Made by a program: the position numbers and the translations under genes
Shown: positions 48,662-64,000 of the stretch, piece by piece
Numbering within the stretch: position 1 is the stretch's first letter
How the letters are laid out: every line of letters starts with the position of its first letter
DNA from: Chelativorans sp. J32
GTDB taxonomy: Bacteria; Pseudomonadota; Alphaproteobacteria; Rhizobiales; Rhizobiaceae
Assembly: GCF_000518985.1 (NCBI RefSeq)
Contig: NZ_JAEQ01000017.1
Location: forward strand, 43,509 to 107,508
Direction of reading: 5' to 3'
Length of the DNA: 64,000 nt
The notes under the pieces: model-generated
The model's input: the letters and a program-made list of their open reading frames with translations, nothing else
What the model was told of the DNA's origin: nothing
The model's database searches: none

Positions 48662-49882
48662 CTAACGCAAATCCGGAGTGTGGTCAAATAGCCGCTCGTA
48701 TTCCTTGAGCGCGTAGGTGTCCGTCATGCCGGCAAGGAAATCCGCCACATCGCGTGCCTTGATGCGTTCTTCCGCGCAATCCAGACCCTCGCGCCAACCC
48801 TCCGGCATCTGGCGCGGATCGGCGAAATAGACATCGAAGAGATCGCGGACGATGCGGTCGGCTACGCGCCGCACGGCAACGACGGATGGATGGCGATAGA
48901 GATTGCGATAGAGAAACCCCTTCAGCTCCTTCTCCTCCGACGCCATCGACTCTGAAAAGGTAACGATCGGGCGACCGGCATCATGCACGTCCTCGACGGA
49001 GGCCGGTTTCACTTCCTCGACGTTTTTCTTGGCGGTTGTGATCACGTCTTCCACCATGATGGTGATCTGCCGCCGCATCAGTTCATGCCCCGTACGCACC
49101 GGATCAAGGTGTGGATAGAGCTCGCCGACTGTCCGCAGGATGCGGCCCGGCAATGTCACGTCCCGCAGCATGTCGAGCGTCAGCAGACCGGCCCGCAATC
49201 CGTCATCGATATCGTGTGCATTATAGGCAATATCATCAGCAATTGCAGCGCATTGTGCCTCTACGCTCGCAAAGCGGTTCAACTCCAGATCATGCAGCTG
49301 CGAGTAACTAAGGATCGCGGGAGGCACCGGCCCTTGTAGGCCACCGCCCGTCGAGTCCGTCAGCGGACCGTTGTGCTTGACCAATCCTTCGAGCGTTTCC
49401 CAGGTAAGATTGAGCCCATCGAACTCGGCATAACGCCGTTCCAGTCTCGTCACGATCCGAAGCGATTGAGCGTTGTGGTCGAAGCCGCCCCAGGGTGCCA
49501 TTTTTTCATTCAACGCATCCTCGCCTGTATGGCCGAAGGGTGTGTGGCCGAAATCGTGCACGAGGGCGATAGCTTCAGCGAGATCCTCGTCGCAGCGCAG
49601 CGCGCGTGCCAGAGCGCGGGCGATCTGCGCCACCTCGATCGAGTGGGTGAGCCTCGTGCGGTAATGGTCGCCTTCGTGCGCGATGAAGACCTGTGTCTTA
49701 TGCTTCAGCCGCCGGAAGGCCGTGGAATGAATGATGCGGTCGCGGTCGCGCTGGAACGGGGTCCGTGTCGGGCTCTCGGGTTCCGGACAGAAGCGGCCGC
49801 GCGAACGCGCGGGATCACAGGCATAGGCCGCCCGGGGCCTGTAGCCGAAACCAATGCCTTCAAGATTTGCCTGGCCTGCCAT
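48662..49882 (-). CDS. dgt: Deoxyguanosinetriphosphate triphosphohydrolase-like protein
   Basis: HD-domain dNTPase of 406 residues that splits dNTPs to nucleoside and triphosphate. The metal-binding HD residues are in [15 protein letters not shown] and [18 protein letters not shown], and a later [24 protein letters not shown] block completes the site. The length fits the clustered Dgt-like group rather than E. coli Dgt. It diverges from the erpA-like gene by 69 bases. Confidence 0.92.
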   Translation of the reverse strand: MAGQANLEGIGFGYRPRAAYACDPARSRGRFCPEPESPTRTPFQRDRDRIIHSTAFRRLKHKTQVFIAHEGDHYRTRLTHSIEVAQIARALARALRCDEDLAEAIALVHDFGHTPFGHTGEDALNEKMAPWGGFDHNAQSLRIVTRLERRYAEFDGLNLTWETLEGLVKHNGPLTDSTGGGLQGPVPPAILSYSQLHDLELNRFASVEAQCAAIADDIAYNAHDIDDGLRAGLLTLDMLRDVTLPGRILRTVGELYPHLDPVRTGHELMRRQITIMVEDVITTAKKNVEEVKPASVEDVHDAGRPIVTFSESMASEEKELKGFLYRNLYRHPSVVAVRRVADRIVRDLFDVYFADPRQMPEGWREGLDCAEERIKARDVADFLAGMTDTYALKEYERLFDHTPDLR

Positions 49883-49951
49883 TGCTCAGCATGTTGACTC
49901 GCCGCTCCCCCGTTCATACCTATCTGGTATCGACGAAAGCAAGGTGAACCC

Positions 49952-50302
49952 ATGGGCATCGATGCCAAGACGGAAATGAAGGGTGTCGAACTGACCGATG
50001 CCGCTGCGAAGCGGATTGTCAGGATCCTCGCGGCGGAAGCGGACAAGAAGGCGCTGCGCGTTTCTGTCGAAGGCGGCGGCTGCTCCGGCTTTTCCTACAA
50101 GTTCGAACTCGTGGCCGACCGCAATGAGGACGATGTCGTTATTGAAAGAGACGGGGCCATGGTCTTCATCGACGAGCTTTCCCTGGTCTATATGGGCGGC
50201 TCGGTCATCGATTTCGTTGACGATCTGATTGGGCAATCCTTTCAGATCAAGAACCCGAACGCCGTGGCTTCCTGCGGCTGCGGGACCAGTTTTTCCATTT
50301 AA
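49952..50302 (+). CDS. A-type Fe-S carrier, ErpA/IscA-like
   Basis: Carrier of 116 residues with all three cluster cysteines (VEGGGCSGFSYKFEL and ASCGCGTSFSI). It is distinct from SufA at 5.8 kb and closer to the ErpA/IscA group, so it probably delivers clusters to particular apoproteins. ATG 49952 follows AAGGTGAA. It is unlinked to other Fe-S genes. Confidence 0.9.
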   Translation: MGIDAKTEMKGVELTDAAAKRIVRILAAEADKKALRVSVEGGGCSGFSYKFELVADRNEDDVVIERDGAMVFIDELSLVYMGGSVIDFVDDLIGQSFQIKNPNAVASCGCGTSFSI

Positions 50303-50405
50303 GCCGTGGCGGCATCACTGAGCCGCCTCCCTTGCCCCGCTCCTCTCTCGCCATAAATGCTCTCGTGAGCAGCCCGCGACGGCGAGCAGAACCGGAGCAC
50401 TTCAA

Positions 50406-50687
50406 ATGAACGATAACGAAAGCCCGCCCGTCACAATCATCACCGGGCGCGTCTGGCGCGAACAGGGAAAGGCCAGCGAAGGCGTCCATGTGCTCCTGAC
50501 GGCGCCGGACGATGACACCGCCGTGCGTCTCGCCCTCGAGGCTCTTGCCCAGGAGGGTTACGCGGAGGCCGAACTCGATCAGATCGGCGAGATGGAGGGC
50601 GCTCCGGACGAGGAGCCACATCTCTCGGCTTGGCAGGGAGCGACCCAAGGCGAAATCGCAATCGTCACTTTTGACGAGAAGGACTAA
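50406..50687 (+). CDS. Conserved-looking hypothetical protein
   Basis: Small acidic protein of 93 residues that I cannot assign. It alternates strands and one helix: VTIITGRVWREQ, GVHVLLTAPDDDTAVRLALEAL, then EGYAEAELDQIGEM and GEIAIVTFDEKD, resembling a small ferredoxin-like fold. No signal or membrane segment. ATG 50406 has GGAGCACT upstream. It lies after the A-type carrier gene and before a shared terminator. Confidence 0.65.
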   Translation: MNDNESPPVTIITGRVWREQGKASEGVHVLLTAPDDDTAVRLALEALAQEGYAEAELDQIGEMEGAPDEEPHLSAWQGATQGEIAIVTFDEKD

Positions 50688-50729
50688 CCTCCCTCTTCTA
50701 TCCGTTCTGCTTTGAGCCAGTTCCTCAAG

Positions 50730-50765
50730 AAAAAAGCCGCCGGTTTGACCGGCGGCTTTTTTGTT
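50730..50765. terminator. Bidirectional rho-independent terminator
   Basis: A-run, nine-base stem GCCGCCGGT/ACCGGCGGC around TTG, then T-run; symmetric on both strands. It ends rpoC on the minus strand and the hypothetical gene on the plus strand. Confidence 0.92.
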
Positions 50766-50782
50766 TTGTTCGCGGCCGGCCG

Positions 50783-54982
<4,200 letters not shown>

Positions 54983-55089
54983 GCCGATCTCCTTTGCGGG
55001 ACTCCTCGTCCCTTAATCACGGTGCGATGGCGGGCTTCCGAAGGCAAAACGATCTTCGTTGTTGCGAAAGCCGCTCCATCAGGGGTCTT

Positions 55090-55116
55090 GCACGCCGCAG
55101 ACTGGCCGCGGCGTGC
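55090..55116 (-). promoter_or_regulatory. Hairpin in the rpoB-rpoC spacer
   Basis: A nine-base perfect stem GCACGCCGC/GCGGCGTGC with a nine-base loop lies 11 bases after the rpoB stop. No T-run follows, so it is more likely an RNA stability or processing element than a terminator. Confidence 0.4.
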
Positions 55117-55127
55117 CGGTATTGCCT

Positions 55128-59264
<4,137 letters not shown>

Positions 59265-59312
59265 CGTCGCTCCTTGCCTGCCGCTTGCCTGCTTCCGGCC
59301 GCCCCCGAGAGC

Positions 59313-59423
59313 GGCCATTCTAAACGGGGAAAAACCCGTTTCCTGAAAGCCGCTTTCGGCCCTCAGGAAAAAGGTTTTCATGATCCCTTTCCGCCTGGCC
59401 CGCGGGCGGATATCCGCCCGCGG
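59313..59423 (-). promoter_or_regulatory. Hairpin-rich rplL-rpoB spacer (attenuator or processing site)
   Basis: A 24-base palindrome at 59400-59423 (half site CCGCGGGCGG around ATAT) starts 12 bases after the rplL stop. A second stem AAACGGG/CCCGTTT lies at 59322-59341. Neither is followed by a T-run. In E. coli this spacer holds an attenuator and an RNase III site that set the ratio of L7/L12 to RpoBC; the same role here is inference. Confidence 0.5.
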
Positions 59424-59435
59424 AGCCTGCGGAGC

Positions 59436-59816
59436 TTACTTCAGCTCGACCTTGGCGCCTGCGCCTTCGAGCTGGGCCTTGATCTTCTCGGCCTCGTCCT
59501 TCGCCACGGCTTCCTTGACCGGCTTCGGCGCGCCCTCGACCAGGTCCTTGGCCTCTTTCAGGCCCAGACCGGTGATCGCGCGCACTTCCTTGATCACGTT
59601 GATCTTCTGGGCGCCGGCGTCAGTGAGGATGACGTCGAACTCGGTCTTCTCCTCGGCAGCGGCAGCCGGAGCTGCACCACCGCCGGCAGCAGCGGCGACG
59701 GCGACCGGAGCAGCCGCGGAGACGCCCCACTTCTCTTCAAGCATCTTCGAAAGCTCGGCCGCCTCCAGGACGGTGAGGCTCGAGAGGTCTTCAACGATCT
59801 TCGCAAGATCAGCCAT
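59436..59816 (-). CDS. rplL: Ribosomal protein bL12 (L7/L12)
   Basis: Stalk protein of 126 residues: N-terminal dimerisation helices, an Ala/Gly hinge (~37-55) and the C-terminal factor-binding domain ([38 protein letters not shown]). It recruits elongation factors. It follows rplJ after 54 bases. Confidence 0.98.
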   Translation of the reverse strand: MADLAKIVEDLSSLTVLEAAELSKMLEEKWGVSAAAPVAVAAAAGGGAAPAAAAEEKTEFDVILTDAGAQKINVIKEVRAITGLGLKEAKDLVEGAPKPVKEAVAKDEAEKIKAQLEGAGAKVELK

Positions 59817-59870
59817 TTTTCATTTCCTTACGTGTTCGAACAGTGTTGCTTCTGGTGGTGAGGAACTGCC

Positions 59871-60389
59871 TCACGCCACCTCGTCCTTCCGGGCATAGGC
59901 GCCAACGACGCGGGCAAGCTGGCCCGCAGGAGCGTTGACGATCTGGGCGATCCGGGTCGCCGGCGTTTGGATCATGCCGACGATTCTTGCTCTGAGCTCA
60001 TCCAGCGACGGCAGCGAGGCAAGCGCCTTCACGCCGTCAGCGTCGAGCGTGGTCGCGCCCATCGCGCCGCCGAGAATGACGAGATTGTCATTCCCCTTGG
60101 CGAAATCGCTCGCGACCTTCGGAGCAGCAACCGGATCATCCGAATAGGCAATCAGGGTTTGCCCCTGAAACAGGGCCTGAATGCCTTCGGACGGAGTACC
60201 CTGAAGAGCGATCTTGGCGAGACGGTTCTTCGCGACCTTGACGCTCCCGCCCGCCGCACGCATCTTCGACCTGAGGTCGTTCATCTGCGCGACGGTGAGA
60301 CCGGCATATGTTGCCACGACCACTGATCCGGTGTTCTGGAACACCTGGTTCAGGTCCGCGACGAATTCGCGTTTTTCCGCTCTTTCCAC
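59871..60389 (-). CDS. rplJ: Ribosomal protein uL10
   Basis: Stalk base protein of 172 residues ([40 protein letters not shown]) that anchors L12 dimers. It appears to start with GTG 60389, preceded by GGAGAAGG. In many bacteria the L10-L12 complex binds the leader upstream of this gene and represses it. Confidence 0.97.
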   Translation of the reverse strand: MERAEKREFVADLNQVFQNTGSVVVATYAGLTVAQMNDLRSKMRAAGGSVKVAKNRLAKIALQGTPSEGIQALFQGQTLIAYSDDPVAAPKVASDFAKGNDNLVILGGAMGATTLDADGVKALASLPSLDELRARIVGMIQTPATRIAQIVNAPAGQLARVVGAYARKDEVA

Positions 60390-60728
60390 AGCCTTCTCCA
60401 GTTAACGGCGCCTCACTGAGTGCTGCGCCGGGTTGCCTTTTGCCGGCCGGGCTTTCCGGTTAGGGATCACCCGAACGACGCTCGAGGATCCTGCCCCCTT
60501 TCGCCGCTCCGGCAACCAGCCGGTATTCGAGCAAAAGGCAAACACGGTTCGAACCTTTCATCGACCTGTTTCCCAGGCCTTTGTCCGGTCTTACCCGTCT
60601 CATGCAGGCCCTTCATCAGAATTAAGGCGAGCCGCCTGCAATCTCGGACAGGATGTCCGGAGGAAATCCTCCGGATCCGGGCCTTGCGGCCCGAATAGGG
60701 CGGGGAGGAAGCACCCTCCCCGCAAAAA
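60390..60728 (-). promoter_or_regulatory. rplA-rplJ intergenic leader (likely L10 leader region)
   Basis: A 339-base gap without a gene. Just after rplA three hairpins follow each other: 60722-60701 (CGGGGAGG/CCTCCCCG), 60693-60678 (CGGGCC/GGCCCG) and 60674-60657 (CCGGAGGA/TCCTCCGG). The other ~265 bases should be the rplJ leader, where L10-L12 autoregulation usually acts. I could not fold it or identify a promoter with confidence. Confidence 0.5.
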
Positions 60729-61427
60729 TCACGAAGCCGCGAGGGTCGACAAATCGACCTTCAGGCCCGGGCCCATGGTCGAGGTAATCGAGACGCGCTT
60801 CAGGTAGTTACCCTTGGCGCCCGTGGGCTTCGCCTTGATCACCGCGTCGGCGAAGGCACGCACATTCTCGGCGATTGCCTTGTCGTCGAAAGAGACCTTG
60901 CCGACGCCCGCATGAACGATACCGGCCTTCTCCACACGGAACTCGACGGCGCCGCCCTTGGAAGCCTTCACGGCGGCAGCTACATCCGCAGTCACCGTAC
61001 CGACCTTCGGGTTCGGCATGAGGCCGCGGGGGCCCAGCACCTTGCCGAGACGGCCGACGAGCGGCATCATGTCCGGCGTCGCGATGCAGCGGTCGAAATT
61101 GATCTCGCCCTTCTGCACCGTCTCCACGAGATCCTCGGCACCAACGACGTCGGCGCCTGCAGCCCTCGCCTCGTCCGCCTTGTCGCCCTTGGCGAAAACG
61201 GCGACGCGCACGGAGCGGCCCGTGCCGTTCGGCAGATTGACCACGCCGCGGACCATCTGGTCGGCATGCCGCGGATCGACGCCGAGATTCATCGCAACCT
61301 CGACGGTCTCGTCGAACTTGGCGCTCGCCCGCTCCTTGATCACCTTCACCGCCTCATCGAGAGAATAAAGACGGTTGCGATCGACACCTTCGCGGCTCTT
61401 GGCCACACGCTTGGAGATCTTCGCCAT
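60729..61427 (-). CDS. rplA: Ribosomal protein uL1
   Basis: L1 of 232 residues with [24 protein letters not shown] and the signature [21 protein letters not shown]. It forms the L1 stalk for tRNA exit and in many bacteria represses its own operon. The start lies four bases after the rplK stop. Confidence 0.98.
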   Translation of the reverse strand: MAKISKRVAKSREGVDRNRLYSLDEAVKVIKERASAKFDETVEVAMNLGVDPRHADQMVRGVVNLPNGTGRSVRVAVFAKGDKADEARAAGADVVGAEDLVETVQKGEINFDRCIATPDMMPLVGRLGKVLGPRGLMPNPKVGTVTADVAAAVKASKGGAVEFRVEKAGIVHAGVGKVSFDDKAIAENVRAFADAVIKAKPTGAKGNYLKRVSITSTMGPGLKVDLSTLAAS

Positions 61428-61431
61428 CGCC

Positions 61432-61860
61432 TTACCCTACAATCTCGAGACCCATGGAACGGGCGGAGCCTTCCACCATACGCATGGCGGCTTCCACGTC
61501 GTTCGCGTTCAAATCCTTCATCTTTGCCTCGGCGATCTCGCGCACCTTGTCCCGCGAAATCTGGCCGGCGGACTGCTTGCCCGGCTCCTTCGAGCCCGAC
61601 TTCAGATTCGCCGCCTTCTTCAGGAAGTAGGTCACCGGCGGAGTCTTCATGGTGAAGGTGAAGGACTTGTCCTGATAGTAGGTAATGACCACCGGGATGG
61701 GCGAACCCTTCTCCAGATCCTGGCTCTGCGCGTTGAACGCCTTGCAGAACTCCATGATATTGATGCCACGCTGACCAAGCGCAGGCCCGATGGGCGGCGA
61801 CGGCGTCGCCGAACCTGCGGGAACCTGGAGCTTGAGCTGGCCTGCAACTTTCTTAGCCAT
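61432..61860 (-). CDS. rplK: Ribosomal protein uL11
   Basis: L11 of 142 residues with [20 protein letters not shown] and a C-terminal rRNA-binding domain ([20 protein letters not shown]). It forms the GTPase centre with rRNA and is needed for RelA-type stringent sensing. Confidence 0.98.
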   Translation of the reverse strand: MAKKVAGQLKLQVPAGSATPSPPIGPALGQRGINIMEFCKAFNAQSQDLEKGSPIPVVITYYQDKSFTFTMKTPPVTYFLKKAANLKSGSKEPGKQSAGQISRDKVREIAEAKMKDLNANDVEAAMRMVEGSARSMGLEIVG

Positions 61861-61903
61861 CTCTCATCTGCCTTGTCATCATGCCGGCCCGTCTTTCATC
61901 GGA

Positions 61904-61951
61904 TAGCCGGCGGTTGCAGTCTGGTGGTGCGGAACCTCTGGTCGCCGGCTA
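61904..61951 (-). promoter_or_regulatory. Inverted repeat in the nusG-rplK leader
   Basis: A nine-base perfect stem TAGCCGGCG/CGCCGGCTA encloses 30 bases in the 139-base gap before rplK. This is where L1 autoregulatory sites lie in other bacteria. Smaller hairpins such as CCGGaaaCCGG are nearby. Assignment as an L1 site is inference. Confidence 0.35.
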
Positions 61952-61999
61952 CGCGACCCGCTCCTTCCACCGGTTCGTTCCGGAAACCGGAACAGCCGG

Positions 62000-62524
62000 T
62001 CAGGTCTTTTCGACCTGGCCGAACTCCAGATCGACAGGCACAGCGCGCCCGAAGATCGAAACTTCCACCTTGAGGCGCGAACGCTCCTCGTCCACCTCCT
62101 GAACGAAGCCGTTGAAGGAGGCAAACGGGCCATCGGAAACACGCACCTGCTCGCCGATCTCGAAGGTGACGGACGGCTTTGGCCGTTCCACGCCCTCCTG
62201 AACCTGCGTCAGAATGCGCTGGGCTTCTGCCTCGGTGATCGGCACAGGCTTGGAGTCACCCAGAAAACCGGTCACCTTGGGCGTGTTCTTGATCAGCGAG
62301 AACACGGCATCCGTCAGATCGGCCTTGACCAGCACATAGCCGGGAAAAAACTTGCGCTCGGCATCCACCTTGCGGCCGCGGCGGACCTCGACAACCTTTT
62401 CAGTCGGCACCACCACCTGCTCGATGAGATTGGAGAGGCCCTTCTGGCGCGCCTGCTCCTCGATCGATTCAGCGACCTTCTTTTCAAAATTGGAATAAGC
62501 GTGGACGATATACCAACGCGCCAT
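62000..62524 (-). CDS. nusG: Transcription antitermination factor NusG
   Basis: Protein of 174 residues: NGN domain (RWYIVHAYSNFEKKVAESI, FFPGYVLVKADLTD, FLGDSKPVPITEAEAQRIL) and a C-terminal KOW domain (GEQVRVSDGPFASFNGFV). It binds RNA polymerase to modulate pausing and links it to the ribosome or Rho. It follows secE after 31 bases. Confidence 0.97.
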   Translation of the reverse strand: MARWYIVHAYSNFEKKVAESIEEQARQKGLSNLIEQVVVPTEKVVEVRRGRKVDAERKFFPGYVLVKADLTDAVFSLIKNTPKVTGFLGDSKPVPITEAEAQRILTQVQEGVERPKPSVTFEIGEQVRVSDGPFASFNGFVQEVDEERSRLKVEVSIFGRAVPVDLEFGQVEKT

Positions 62525-62555
62525 CTAAAAATAACTCCCTTCGTCGCCGGACGGC

Positions 62556-62759
62556 TCAGACGCCGATGCCGAGAATCAACTCGATTGCCCAGGCCATGAG
62601 CTGGTCAGCGGCAAAGAAGAAAAACGCAGCTAAAGCGGCAAATGCCAGCACCATCGCGGTCGAAATAAAAGTCTCCCGACGGGAAGGCCAGGTTACCTTT
62701 GCCGTCTCCGACCGCACCTGCTGGAGGAAAGTAAAAGGGTTCGTGGTCCTAGAGGCCAT
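62556..62759 (-). CDS. secE: Preprotein translocase subunit SecE
   Basis: Short SecE of 67 residues with the amphipathic FLQQVRSETAKVTWPSRRE helix and one membrane segment (AFAALAAFFFFAADQLMAWA). It is an essential part of SecYEG. Single-helix forms are usual in alphaproteobacteria. Confidence 0.96.
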   Translation of the reverse strand: MASRTTNPFTFLQQVRSETAKVTWPSRRETFISTAMVLAFAALAAFFFFAADQLMAWAIELILGIGV

Positions 62760-62981
62760 CTATCGCTCATTTGTCATTGAAGCACCCGGGAAACCCGGTT
62801 CCTTGCCGGCTGCAACCCTGGCCGCGATGCAGATAACGAATCACCACCTTCTGCACATACGACAAGGGCGCGTAAAGCTGCTCCCCAGCTCCACGCACCG
62901 TCTGCTTGCTCCTTACATAGTTCCGATTCTTTCCACACGCAAGTGCCTTTTCATGGCATCGCGTTCGATGAGATGGGAAGA

Positions 62982-63057
<76 letters not shown>

Positions 63058-63089
63058 AGAAGGACCTTGAAGGCCTGTTTCGTGCACGC

Positions 63090-63118
63090 CTTCTAGTGCC
63101 TGTTTGCTTGGGCCGCAA
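63090..63118 (-). promoter_or_regulatory. Predicted sigma-70-type promoter of tRNA-Trp (and secE-nusG)
   Basis: On the minus strand TTGCGG, a 17-base spacer, then TAGAAG, with the start expected about 26 bases before the tRNA. It may also drive secE-nusG by read-through. The rest of 63119-63360 shows no gene. Confidence 0.4.
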
Positions 63119-63360
63119 GTCTAATTCTGAAGCTCTCCCAAGCCGAAAGAAACTTCGCCCTCCTCTTGTCGCAGCGGCCTCGCCAAAGGCGGCTCATATG
63201 TACCAGACCCGACCGCTCGCGAGCGGATGGATACGGTGGGATGGAATCGCCATGAGCGGATAGCCGGAACTCGAGTGCAGGGAAGCGATCAACTCGTCCA
63301 GAATATCGGGCCTCAATGAGCCGATATAGGAAGTCTCACATATCGCCATCAAGCGGCGAA

Positions 63361-63388
63361 AAGAAAAAGGCAGCCGAAGCTGCCTTTT
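63361..63388 (-). terminator. Rho-independent terminator of tuf
   Basis: On the minus strand a ten-base stem AAAAGGCAGC/GCTGCCTTTT with a four-base loop ends in a T-rich tract. It lies about 85 bases after the tuf stop and isolates it from tRNA-Trp. Confidence 0.85.
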
Positions 63389-63473
63389 CCGGGGTGTATC
63401 GTTGCAGGCTGCCCGGGGAATTACGGGACGATCGGGCGCCTGCCCTTTTGCGATTTTGGTTCGGTCGCTACGA

Positions 63474-64000
<527 letters not shown>

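Overview
The window looks like chromosomal core DNA of a high-GC alphaproteobacterium of the order Hyphomicrobiales (Rhizobiales). A Phyllobacteriaceae/Mesorhizobium-type relative is my best guess. Reasons: rhizobial families (DUF982, DUF4153, DUF1127), a fused SecDF, a Suf operon headed by a likely Irr box, and the order argS - SPOR protein - nagZ - scpA - scpB - tatABC - serS - surE - pcm - nlpD. No prophage, complete insertion sequence, CRISPR array or plasmid machinery was seen.

Layout. 1-5.7 kb: DUF982 protein, tRNA-Thr, about 680 bases with no convincing gene, CaCA exchanger, NAD kinase, DEAD-box helicase, TfoX-like and GFA-like proteins. 5.8-12.9 kb (minus strand): complete suf operon (cysteine desulfurase, sufB, sufC, sufD, sufS, sufT, sufA). 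13-22.5 kb: hydrolase, YegP-like protein with a basic tail, tyrS, a large AsmA/YhdP-like protein, peroxiredoxin, M23 peptidase, MFS carrier. 22.5-28.1 kb: tig, tRNA-Leu, a 46-residue DUF1127 gene followed by three tandem hairpins with CCTCCTCCC loops, trmFO, DUF4153 protein. 28.2-33.5 kb: NDUFAF6-like and NDUFAF3-like genes next to secDF and yajC, then a DUF815 ATPase. 33.5-43.3 kb (minus): nlpD-like, pcm, surE, serS, tatC, tatB, tatA, an orphan ABC ATPase, scpB, scpA, nagZ. 43.4-50.7 kb: serine hydrolase, SPOR protein, argS, dgt, erpA-like, small hypothetical. 50.8-64 kb (minus): rpoC, rpoB, rplL, rplJ, rplA, rplK, nusG, secE, tRNA-Trp and the 3' part of tuf.

How the genes work together. The window covers transcription and translation (RNA polymerase, ribosomal proteins, EF-Tu, NusG, three tRNAs, three aminoacyl-tRNA synthetases, TrmFO), protein export (SecE, SecDF, YajC, Tat), folding and repair (trigger factor, Pcm), Fe-S cluster supply (Suf, ErpA), envelope and division functions (M23/NlpD, SPOR, NagZ, AsmA-like) and chromosome segregation (ScpAB).

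The most interesting locus is 24.4-24.8 kb. A LysR-type-looking dyad sits at about -65 of a plausible promoter, followed by the DUF1127 mini-gene and a three-unit array of anti-Shine-Dalgarno hairpins. This matches the Cuckoo/CcsR small-RNA family. Other regulatory observations are the Irr-type box before suf, a perfect 20-base palindrome before the DUF815 gene, and hairpin-rich spacers in the rpl-rpoBC cluster.
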